A DNA stretch of 5,481 nucleotides, taken from NCBI GenBank assembly GCA_019412865.1, contig DXOJ01000571.1:1-5481 (forward strand), in the 5' to 3' direction. The notes beneath the pieces are model-generated. The model was not told where the DNA came from. It did not search any database and saw only the letters and a list, made by a program, of their open reading frames with translations. Source of the stretch: Bacteroides sp. Its GTDB lineage: Bacteria > Bacteroidota > Bacteroidia > Bacteroidales > Bacteroidaceae. A program made the position numbers and the translations under genes. Of the stretch, positions 1-5,428 are shown piece after piece. Position 1 is the first letter of the stretch. Each line of letters opens with the position of its first letter.

Positions 1-357
1 ACGCAGGGAAATGCGTTTGGCAGGGGGAATGCAGTGTTCTTGAAAATACGGCAGCAGTTCCTTGCTGATATATTCCTCGAAAGGGGTATGGGTATCTACC
101 GGTGGAACCTGCCTCATGTTCGCCAGGTCAAACCGGAGCAGTTCCGTATCCGGAATATAGGGGCAGCACTCCGCTTCCTTGATATTGTCAATCAGGAATT
201 TGCGGAACAGGCTGTCCGCATCTCCTTTCTGAATGAATGTGAGGGCATTTCGGGGCTGGTGGGGAGAGTACTGATGGTAACGGTCCATACCGACAAAAAT
301 ACTTCCCGGCTTGTCGGGATCGAAAAAAGGATTTTCCATTTGGTTTCTCTTGTCCAT
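1..357 (-). CDS. Partial CDS: N-terminal 119 codons of an unrecognised protein, third member of the operon's paralogous family
   Basis: The reading frame is open from an ATG at 357 to the window edge, so only the first 119 residues are visible. The protein starts MDKRNQMENPFFDPD. The start follows the previous stop by 4 nt, matching the 4-5 nt spacing of the other junctions; a second ATG 18 nt further in (residue 7) is an alternative start. I do not recognise a named family. Residues 20-117 resemble residues 24-121 of the 474-aa protein encoded upstream: an [IL][FL]VG box, then [YF][IV]P[DN]T-L, a shared Met, VP, EYI, LLPY--E and a final IS. I infer it shares that protein's N-terminal domain; whether it also carries the C-terminal domain lies outside the window. 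No signal peptide or membrane segment is seen, so it is probably cytoplasmic. Its function is unknown. Confidence 0.8.
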   Translation of the reverse strand, partial: MDKRNQMENPFFDPDKPGSIFVGMDRYHQYSPHQPRNALTFIQKGDADSLFRKFLIDNIKEAECCPYIPDTELLRFDLANMRQVPPVDTHTPFEEYISKELLPYFQEHCIPPAKRISLR

Positions 358-361
358 ATTT

Positions 362-1177
362 CTACAATTTAGGGTGGGTATTTCTTTTCTTTTTCACGTC
401 CTGCTTTTTATTCAAAGCCTTTTCGATGACTGTTTTCACTTTGAACACCTGTTTGTTCGCAGGAGGATCCTTAGAAAATACGATCCGGGTGAAATCCCCG
501 TTTATCCATGCATAGGCATGGGACGGGTTGCTTTTTGCCTCTCCCGGCAGGAAGAGTCCGTGCCCTGCCGCCAATACTTGCCGGTGAGGGGTAAAGAGCC
601 GGACACCGTCTACGGTGACACATTCCATCGGGTCGCGGAGGATGTTCCCAACAGTCCGGTGTCCACGCACATCGTAATACTGCTTGAGGAGTTTGTCCAG
701 CAAGGCTTTATCCTGGCCGGTTTCTTCTATCTGCTGCCGGATATCCGATGCTGTACCTTGTTTGGAAAGCTCCAGTAATTTACGGTCCTTGCTTTCTATT
801 TCCTCCAAAATATCAGCGATATTACGGTTGCGATGGCTGCTGGTACAATGCATATTGTGGCAGAAACTACCGAAATCCTCCCAGGTCGGCTTCATCTCAT
901 TCCGGTAGACCAGCTCCATTTCCGGTGTCTTATCCATCTGCAGGTAAGCATATTCCGGGTACAGGCCTTCACCCGGATTGACATAGGATCCATCCTTTAG
1001 GACTCCTTCTGCCCGGTAAACATTTACCGGACCAAGATTGAAATGGGGATCGAAGTAATGGTCTGCCATAAATTGCAGAAAGTCCTGCCTGTTTTTCTGT
1101 CCTTCCGTCGTATCAGTAAAGAACACAAAGCCATGGGCTGTCTCTATGGCTGTATAGGATTGTTCAGGTTGCTTCAT
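362..1177 (-). CDS. Unrecognised 271-aa protein, short paralog of the neighbouring 474-aa protein
   Basis: I cannot assign a named family or activity. The protein aligns over its full length with residues ~176-474 of the 474-aa product encoded just upstream. Shared blocks are A[IV]ET--G[IF][LV]FF[ST]DT (residues 10-23), a GPV turn (49-51), NxADI (119-123), the strongest match DVRGHRT (169-175), and a C-terminal NK segment followed by a Lys-rich tail. It starts almost at the domain boundary, so it lacks the ~175-residue N-terminal domain of its neighbour. Residues ~187-237 loosely resemble the second half of a DUF3945 module (GV-L, then a Gly-rich turn, then an F-SKDP segment). There is no signal peptide or membrane segment. 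The ATG lies 4 nt after the upstream stop and the TAG is followed 4 nt later by the next ATG, implying co-transcription and probably coupled translation. It is probably a cytoplasmic accessory protein of a mobile element. Confidence 0.85.
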   Translation of the reverse strand: MKQPEQSYTAIETAHGFVFFTDTTEGQKNRQDFLQFMADHYFDPHFNLGPVNVYRAEGVLKDGSYVNPGEGLYPEYAYLQMDKTPEMELVYRNEMKPTWEDFGSFCHNMHCTSSHRNRNIADILEEIESKDRKLLELSKQGTASDIRQQIEETGQDKALLDKLLKQYYDVRGHRTVGNILRDPMECVTVDGVRLFTPHRQVLAAGHGLFLPGEAKSNPSHAYAWINGDFTRIVFSKDPPANKQVFKVKTVIEKALNKKQDVKKKRNTHPKL

Positions 1178-1181
1178 ATCA

Positions 1182-2606
1182 TTACATTTTGAGGGAATTG
1201 TTCCTTTTCGTTTTCGATACCTTTTTCAAAGCCGGTACATATGGAATGATTTTGCCGTTTTTCTCCTGATACACGGTCTTGTTTACGGGAGATTTGGTAT
1301 ATGCCATTACCCGGTTGCATGTCTTTTCGGCATGGAGGAAATGTAAATCTGGCATTGACTTGGATATTTGGGGACAGTAGATCCACTTTCCTTCCAGCAA
1401 GGCTTGCCTCATGGCTTCGCCGGCATCGGTTCCATTGATGAGAAACGGGACGCTCCTGTCATTCAGTGTCCTTTCCAATGTACGGTGTCCACGGACATCG
1501 AAATCCGTCAGAAGGATATTCTTCGCTTTCCAACGCATGTCATCCAGCACATCTGACAAATCTGGCCCCGAGGACTGTCCGTTGATACAGTCGTCTATCC
1601 GGGTGACATACTCCTGAAAGACATTCCGGTATCCGAAATCGGGATCATTTATTATATCCCGCTTGAATCCGTTCTCCATCAGATACAACAGTTTGCTGAT
1701 ATCCGCATTGTTACGGCTCGCAGGACATCCGGCAAATTCATTCAGGCGGAGAAATTCAGAAGCGCTCGGCTCCATGTCCGTTTCAAACGCCAGTTTCCAC
1801 TGTTTCCTGTCACGGAAAGCCTCTTTTGAGAATACAGCATTATCAAAATCATATTCCCCTTTTCCGCTTTGGGGATTCTTCCGGTAGCAGGCATCCACCA
1901 AAGGACAGATATCGTCGGACAGGCAGTTGACGTTGTATTGCCTGACAGGACCGGGTTCGCCATGAACCCAGAAATAATTGCCGGATAACTGTTGGTAAAA
2001 GCTCTTCAATCCCTCCCGTCCCATTTTGGTATCACTGAAAAACAAGATTCCTTTGGACGTTTCCACAGCATGCAGCGGTAATTTGTAAACCGGATTATAA
2101 TCATACCTGGCAGCCAGCTCATCCTGCTTCTGATGAAAATGGACCAGCTCGTCCAACTGCTGTGTGGTCAGTTTCGGAAGTTCTCCCGATATCATGAGGA
2201 TATCGCTGCGTGACTGCGCAAACAGGACATTTCTCAGATTGGTACTTATTAGAGGAGCCAGTCCCTTTTCCCGGATATAGGGTAGTAATACCTGATTGAT
2301 ATATTCCTTTTTGGAAATATCTCCGGAGATAGCCGGTACATCCGTCATCTTCGGGAATGAATAGATTTCCAGACGGGTATTCGGTACGAAGGCGGAGTAT
2401 TTGGCTTTTATCGATTGTTGGCTGAACAAGGCCATAAACGTATAGACAGGGTCTTGCCTGTCGGGATTGGCAGGATAAAGCATATAGGAGGATTCTGCAT
2501 GGGGTTTCTCCTTGCCGGTTTCATAACCGACAAGGAGCTGGCCTTCACCGTCTTTCCTGAAAAGCTCGTCCAATAGTTTGGGATCATCAGAAATATAGGT
2601 TGCCAT
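1182..2606 (-). CDS. Unrecognised 474-aa two-domain protein of a mobile-element operon
   Basis: No named family is recognised. Two parts can be separated by comparison with its neighbours. Residues ~20-125 match the N-terminus of the partial gene at the left edge (LLVG, FVPNTRL, EYI--VLLPY). Residues ~176-474 match the whole 271-aa protein (HAVETSKGILFFSDT at 179-193, RNNADIS at 298-304, DVRGHRTL at 370-377). Residues ~395-441 (ALLEGKWIYC and following) resemble the second half of a DUF3945 repeat, the domain carried by the first gene of the operon. The C-terminus is basic and ends SLKM. The ATG at 2606 is 5 nt after the DUF3945 gene's stop in an A-rich context with no Shine-Dalgarno, as usual for Bacteroidales. 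No secretion signal, membrane span or catalytic motif is apparent. It is probably cytoplasmic and co-expressed with its neighbours; its function is unknown. Confidence 0.87.
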   Translation of the reverse strand: MATYISDDPKLLDELFRKDGEGQLLVGYETGKEKPHAESSYMLYPANPDRQDPVYTFMALFSQQSIKAKYSAFVPNTRLEIYSFPKMTDVPAISGDISKKEYINQVLLPYIREKGLAPLISTNLRNVLFAQSRSDILMISGELPKLTTQQLDELVHFHQKQDELAARYDYNPVYKLPLHAVETSKGILFFSDTKMGREGLKSFYQQLSGNYFWVHGEPGPVRQYNVNCLSDDICPLVDACYRKNPQSGKGEYDFDNAVFSKEAFRDRKQWKLAFETDMEPSASEFLRLNEFAGCPASRNNADISKLLYLMENGFKRDIINDPDFGYRNVFQEYVTRIDDCINGQSSGPDLSDVLDDMRWKAKNILLTDFDVRGHRTLERTLNDRSVPFLINGTDAGEAMRQALLEGKWIYCPQISKSMPDLHFLHAEKTCNRVMAYTKSPVNKTVYQEKNGKIIPYVPALKKVSKTKRNNSLKM

Positions 2607-2611
2607 TTTTC

Positions 2612-3751
2612 TTACATTTTAGGTGTGATGGACGGTTTACGGGTACGCGGTTTCTTTTCCGCTTGCTGTGAGGCTTCCTCTTTTTTCCGGGGTTTTCCGG
2701 CTACTTGTACCGGTGCATGGGGCTGCTGCTGGCTTCCGTCTTGTTCCTGACCTTGTTTCTGTGCCTCTTCCAACTTCTTGGTGCTTCTTTCCCAGAGGAA
2801 TTCCACCCCTCGCTCGGCGGCACTCATCTGGATGGAGGTGGCATAAAATTTTCCATTATCAGACTTGAAACGGATCGGTACTTCCTCACCGCGCACGGCA
2901 GCATCGTATTCTTTCGGAGAAAGCGTATAATCTTTCACCTTACGCGGAATGCGTGCCTGCTCTACGGGCATATGGAACAATTCATTGGTCACCGGGTCTT
3001 TGGAAAGGTAGCAGGATTTGGTTTCTTTGGTACGGTAGTCAATGACTACATCCACCGCCTTGCCGAGATTGCCGGTCTGGTTCAGGGCCTTGAGGTCTTC
3101 TTCCGTCAGGACATGTCCCCTGTAGTCTTCCCCGATCTTGGGAGCCTGACGGATGTAGTGGATGTCGAACTTGACAGCTCCGTTCTCGTCGCGGAACAGG
3201 GAGAGTTTGGCATCCCCGTTTTCACGCCCCAGCTCGGAATTTTTTGCCACACGGAAAGCGATAGCGGAAGTCTTTCCCTGCAACATTCTTTCGAGGCTGT
3301 CCTTTGCGTTCTTCAGTCCGTCCGGGGTAATGCCGTATTTGGCGGCCTGTTCCCAATTCACTTCCCGCTCGTTGAAGCGATGGTTATTATACACCCTGGT
3401 CGAAGCCAGTTCCCTTCTGACTGCTTCGTTCTGTGGTTCCTGCGCCGCTTCGATCTTTTCTTTGGCCTGCTCTACGAGCGTTTCCTTCGGCATGTTGTAG
3501 AGGGAGTAACGACCGGGATTATTGTACTGGTAGAGAAAATTCTTCCCGAAGTTGGTGAAGAAGTTTCCACGTTGGTCCACTTTGATAAACTGGTCCCTGT
3601 TCGCCTCGTTAGCTTCGAGCGTTTCCAGCTCTCCGTTCGCTGCGATTCCTTTTACACCTTTGGCTTTCTGCTCTTTCTTGTCATACGCCATCAAATACCC
3701 GTGTTCCGGGGTTGCTTCCTTGTTTTCAGGAGCTAAATTCACATCGTTCAT
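2612..3751 (-). CDS. DUF4099/DUF3945 domain protein
   Basis: This 379-aa protein is the first gene of the leftward operon. Residues ~17-90 form a unique N-terminal region. Residues ~125-205 fit DUF4099: FNEREVNWEQAAKYGI, then a Leu-rich segment and a DAKLSLFRDENGAVKFDIH strand region. Residues ~210-320 fit DUF3945: RGH-LTEEDLKAL-QTGNLGKAVD, the signature SKDPVTNELFHM, an IPRKV-DYTLS linker, and a second half ending ERGVEF. The tail (~321-379) is Gln/Lys-rich, probably disordered, strongly basic at the end, and finishes TPKM. From established knowledge, proteins of this type occur in Bacteroidales conjugative elements, often near topoisomerase or other DNA-processing genes; I know of no established biochemical activity. 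No export signal is seen. The ATG at 3751 has an AT-rich leader. A 343-codon open frame on the opposite strand (2705-3736) is a shadow of this gene. Confidence 0.92.
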   Translation of the reverse strand: MNDVNLAPENKEATPEHGYLMAYDKKEQKAKGVKGIAANGELETLEANEANRDQFIKVDQRGNFFTNFGKNFLYQYNNPGRYSLYNMPKETLVEQAKEKIEAAQEPQNEAVRRELASTRVYNNHRFNEREVNWEQAAKYGITPDGLKNAKDSLERMLQGKTSAIAFRVAKNSELGRENGDAKLSLFRDENGAVKFDIHYIRQAPKIGEDYRGHVLTEEDLKALNQTGNLGKAVDVVIDYRTKETKSCYLSKDPVTNELFHMPVEQARIPRKVKDYTLSPKEYDAAVRGEEVPIRFKSDNGKFYATSIQMSAAERGVEFLWERSTKKLEEAQKQGQEQDGSQQQPHAPVQVAGKPRKKEEASQQAEKKPRTRKPSITPKM

Positions 3752-3825
3752 ATACGTTAATTTTAAAGATTAATGAATCATTTACGAGGGTAAAATTACT
3801 ATCTTTGTCATTAAATAGTTTGATT
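3752..3825. promoter_or_regulatory. Divergent intergenic region expected to hold both operon promoters
   Basis: These 74 bp separate the leftward DUF3945 operon from the rightward peptidase gene, so both transcription units should start here. The region is AT-rich. It contains a perfect 5-bp inverted repeat, TTTAC-GAGG-GTAAA (3781-3794), and a second one, TTAAT-N7-ATTAA (3757-3773); either could be an operator half-site pair. On the minus strand the best -7-like match is TAATTTTA (3798 down to 3791), one base off TAnnTTTG, with no convincing -33 box. That leftward promoter is therefore weakly supported. The region also contains the first of the phased TGTCA words (3806-3810). Confidence 0.5.
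3800..3807 (+). promoter_or_regulatory. Candidate Bacteroidales -7 promoter box for the rightward genes
   Basis: TATCTTTG is an exact match to the Bacteroides -7 consensus TAnnTTTG recognised by the primary sigma factor of that phylum. It lies 18 bp before the ATG at 3826, which would give a short leader of about a dozen bases. No good TTTG -33 box is found at the expected 19-21 bp upstream; TTTA at 3781 is only 15 bp away. The match is short enough to occur by chance. Confidence 0.35.
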
Positions 3826-3957
3826 ATGAGGAAGTTGTCATTAATTGTCATGTTCTGTCACTTATTGTCATGTCCGGCTTTTGCACAGTCCCCGTCAAAG
3901 GGATATAAAGCCGGACTCAGTGCTGTCATCTACCGTATCCACTCTGCCCGGCAGTGA
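3826..3957 (+). pseudogene. Signal-peptide fragment of the exported M23 peptidase gene, ends at a premature TGA
   Basis: This 43-codon segment encodes a clear signal peptide: positive MRK start, hydrophobic core LSLIVMFCHLL, and a type I cleavage site after AFA at residue 20, leaving Gln at +1. LLSC at residues 13-16 could be read as a lipobox, but AFA-Q is the more typical Bacteroidales site. A short linker (GYKAGLSAVIYR) follows, then TGA at 3955-3957. A second in-frame TGA lies at 3970-3972, and 10 nt after that the catalytic domain opens in the same frame. Nothing else in the window would export that domain, so I read this as the 5' part of the same gene. A +1 frame between ~3936 and ~3980 reads STLPGSESLSYETAG, a credible linker, which suggests two compensating indels. 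With frame restored the whole gene (3826-4434) would encode about 202 residues. Confidence 0.7.
3831..3870 (+). repeat. Four imperfect 10-bp direct repeats, each ending TGTCA
   Basis: TGTCA occurs at 3836, 3846, 3856 and 3866, exactly 10 bp apart, with a fifth copy at 3806, three periods upstream. The four adjacent decamers share a rough TTAATTGTCA consensus; the units at 3841 and 3861 are closest. The array overlaps the first codons of the peptidase signal peptide and lies just downstream of the candidate promoter. The 10-bp spacing puts each copy on the same face of the helix, as in some operators and iterons. It may instead be fortuitous repetition in a hydrophobic signal-peptide coding stretch (Leu, Ser, Val and Met codons). 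Confidence 0.55.
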
Positions 3958-3976
3958 AAGTCTTTCATATGAGACA

Positions 3977-3990
3977 GCCGGTTGCCGGTT
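3977..3990 (+). repeat. Perfect 7-bp tandem repeat GCCGGTT x2 at the frame-change point
   Basis: Two abutting copies of GCCGGTT lie exactly where the credible linker frame and the catalytic frame of the M23 gene must be joined. Seven is not a multiple of three, and short tandem repeats are slippage hotspots, so this is a natural place for an indel. The repeat is directly visible; its role in the frame disruption is inferred. Confidence 0.6.
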
Positions 3991-4434
3991 ACCGTACTGG
4001 CCGATTATCCTATTCTGTATCCATTGAATGAAAGTCGGAGGAGGTATGCCGTTTCTTCCGGTTTCGGTATAAGGATGCATCCGGTGAAAAAGAAAAGGAT
4101 ACTCCATGCCGGAGTGGATCTTGCCGCACCCTATGGCACGCCGGTCTATGCTTCAGGAAGCGGGAAAGTCGTTGAAGCCAGGTATAGCAGCAGTTACGGC
4201 TGGTACATCGAAATCCGGCACGCGGGCGGCTTTTCCACGTTGTATGCACACTTGAGCAAATTGCATGTGAGGAAAGGGAGCGATGTACGCATAGGTCGGC
4301 ATATCGGCAATGTCGGTCATACCGGCATAGCGACCGGCAACCATCTGCATTTTGAACTGAGAAAAAACGGGAAGCCGCAGAATCCGTTGCAGTGGGTGAT
4401 ACTAAAGGATTCCCGTTCTAAAAAGAGTCATTAA
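3982..4434 (+). CDS. M23/LytM-family metallopeptidase, catalytic part
   Basis: This zinc endopeptidase of the M23 family cleaves peptide cross-links in peptidoglycan. All catalytic signatures are present, numbered from the TTG at 3982: HAGVD gives zinc ligands His42 and Asp46, YAH gives His90, and the HLH motif gives His121 and His123. Typical surrounding blocks are SSGFGIRMHP (26-35), APYGTPVYASGSGKV (49-63) and a GNVGHTG-ATGNHLHFE run before the C-terminus. The tail is basic (SRSKKSH). The TTG is simply the first possible start after the upstream TGA; the next in-frame ATG is at 4075, inside the domain. The true gene probably began at 3826 with a signal peptide, so as written the product would stay in the cytoplasm and be useless. 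The primase gene follows after 16 nt. In conjugative elements such enzymes are thought to open the wall locally for the transfer apparatus. Confidence 0.85.
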   Translation: MPVTVLADYPILYPLNESRRRYAVSSGFGIRMHPVKKKRILHAGVDLAAPYGTPVYASGSGKVVEARYSSSYGWYIEIRHAGGFSTLYAHLSKLHVRKGSDVRIGRHIGNVGHTGIATGNHLHFELRKNGKPQNPLQWVILKDSRSKKSH

Positions 4435-4450
4435 TTTAATCCGTTACACA

Positions 4451-4609
4451 ATGAACATTGAAGAAGCCAAGAGCATTCAGTTGGAGGATTATCTCCGGCG
4501 TATGGGGTTCAACCCGGTAAAACAACAAGGGGACAGTATCTGGTATTGTTCCCCTTTCCGTGAGGAGAAGACACCTTCTTTCAAGGTGAGCGCATCCCGC
4601 AACCTATGA
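4451..4609 (+). pseudogene. N-terminal CHC2-like part of the primase gene, ends at TGA replacing a conserved Trp
   Basis: The ATG at 4451 opens MNIEEAKSIQLEDYLRRMGF, the usual opening helix of Bacteroidales mobile-element CHC2/Toprim proteins. It is followed by WYCSPFREEKTPSFKV (residues 31-46) and then SRNL, after which codon 53 is TGA. Translation in the same frame continues YDFGIGQGGDII, so the interrupted motif is NL-W-YDFG and the lesion is most simply TGG to TGA. In DnaG the zinc ribbon has a His after CPF and a downstream Cys pair. Here the His position is Arg and the Cys pair is missing, so only Cys33 of the ligand set remains. This loss of ligands is, to my knowledge, common among mobile-element homologs and separate from the nonsense codon. 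The remainder of the gene is at 4655-5401; with the stop repaired the protein would be 316 aa. Confidence 0.8.
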
Positions 4610-4654
4610 TACGATTTCGGCATCGGACAGGGAGGGGACATCATCACCCTGGCG

Positions 4655-5401
4655 ATGGAGCTTCAAAAGACGAAGGATATCTCTTATGCGCTTAAAACGA
4701 TAGAGGGACATTTTCCGGCTGCTTTCCGTCCGGTAGCAGCCTCTCCCCGGCAGGCGGAACCGCAGGCTACCGGCTACCGGCAGGTACGCATTGATCCGCT
4801 GACGAACCCGGTCTTGCTGGGATATCTCAAAGAAAGAGGCATCTTGCCTGAAATCGCAAGGGAAGCATGCAAGGAAGTGCATTTTCAGAACAAGGGAAAA
4901 TGGTATTTTGCCGTAGGCTTTGCCAACCGGAGCGGCGGGTACGAGATCCGTAACAAATACCTAAAAGGCAGCATATCGCCCAAAGAGATTACCCATATCA
5001 AAAATGGCAGCGACCGTTGCATAGTGGTTGAAGGCTTTATGGATTATCTCTCATACCTCACGCTCAAGGCTACACATCCCGGTAACGGACAGCCTAAAGG
5101 AAACGGTCCGGACTATATCGTTTTAAATTCGGTCAGCAATGTAGGCAAGGCTATCCCTGTCTTGAAAGAGTATAAGAGTGCCCTCTGCCTACTGGATAAC
5201 GATTCCGCCGGAAGGCAGGCTTTTCAGCAGATGGCGCAAGCCGGATGCCCGGTCAGGGACAAGTCCGACTGCTACCGGGAGTATAACGATTTGAACGATT
5301 ACCTGTTGGGCAGGAAGATGGCGCAGGAGAACAAGACGGATCATCAGCACGAAACAGCCCCGAAGCTGATTGAAAAGCCTGCAAAGAAACAGTCCGGTTG
5401 A
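4655..5401 (+). CDS. Toprim-domain primase-like protein, main body of a gene interrupted by TGA
   Basis: The DnaG-type Toprim fold binds catalytic metal ions for primer synthesis. Numbered from the ATG at 4655, the motifs are VVEGFMDYLS with the general-base Glu126, then LLDNDSAG with the acidic pair Asp181 and Asp183, and a YNDLNDYL element (210-217) typical of the end of these mobile-element proteins. Residues ~41-110 form the region linking CHC2 to Toprim, including KWYFAVGFANRSGGYEIRNKY. The C-terminal ~25 residues are polar and basic. The frame is the same as the upstream fragment from 4451, so 4655 is only the first ATG after the TGA at 4607. It could serve for reinitiation 45 nt later, giving a Toprim protein without the CHC2-like region. 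The gene ends in TGA, with an in-frame TAA three codons later. The expected role is priming or other DNA processing in element transfer or replication. Confidence 0.85.
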   Translation: MELQKTKDISYALKTIEGHFPAAFRPVAASPRQAEPQATGYRQVRIDPLTNPVLLGYLKERGILPEIAREACKEVHFQNKGKWYFAVGFANRSGGYEIRNKYLKGSISPKEITHIKNGSDRCIVVEGFMDYLSYLTLKATHPGNGQPKGNGPDYIVLNSVSNVGKAIPVLKEYKSALCLLDNDSAGRQAFQQMAQAGCPVRDKSDCYREYNDLNDYLLGRKMAQENKTDHQHETAPKLIEKPAKKQSG

Positions 5402-5428
5402 AAATTATAAAATACTGGTCCTTGTCTG

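Noticed and set aside
34..372. 112-codon plus-strand open frame at the left edge
   Set aside because: It overlaps, in antisense, the minus-strand frame open from 357 to 1, which fits the operon spacing and aligns with the 474-aa paralog.
311..778. 155-codon plus-strand open frame
   Set aside because: It is antisense to the 271-aa gene, which has a clear paralog next door; the plus-strand frame has no supporting motif.
2705..3736. 343-codon open frame on the plus strand
   Set aside because: It is antisense to the DUF4099/DUF3945 gene, whose protein matches known domains throughout; the reverse frame shows no recognisable motif and is a by-product of codon composition.
3712..3825. Upstream extension of the signal-peptide frame to an ATG at 3712
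   Set aside because: The extension would run through the divergent promoter region and into the DUF3945 gene's start; the ATG at 3826 gives a canonical signal peptide.
3831..3870. Phased TGTCA array as a CRISPR repeat
   Set aside because: The units are 10 bp with no spacers, far shorter than CRISPR repeats, and overlap a coding start.
4607..4609. TGA as selenocysteine in the primase
   Set aside because: The position corresponds to a conserved Trp, the protein is not a redox enzyme, and I saw no convincing selenocysteine-insertion hairpin just downstream.
4604..4882. 92-codon minus-strand open frame across the primase lesion
   Set aside because: It lies opposite sequence that encodes recognisable primase motifs on the plus strand.
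5402..5428. Terminator after the primase gene
   Set aside because: No stem followed by a T-run is visible, and a further open frame begins 27 nt downstream on the same strand.
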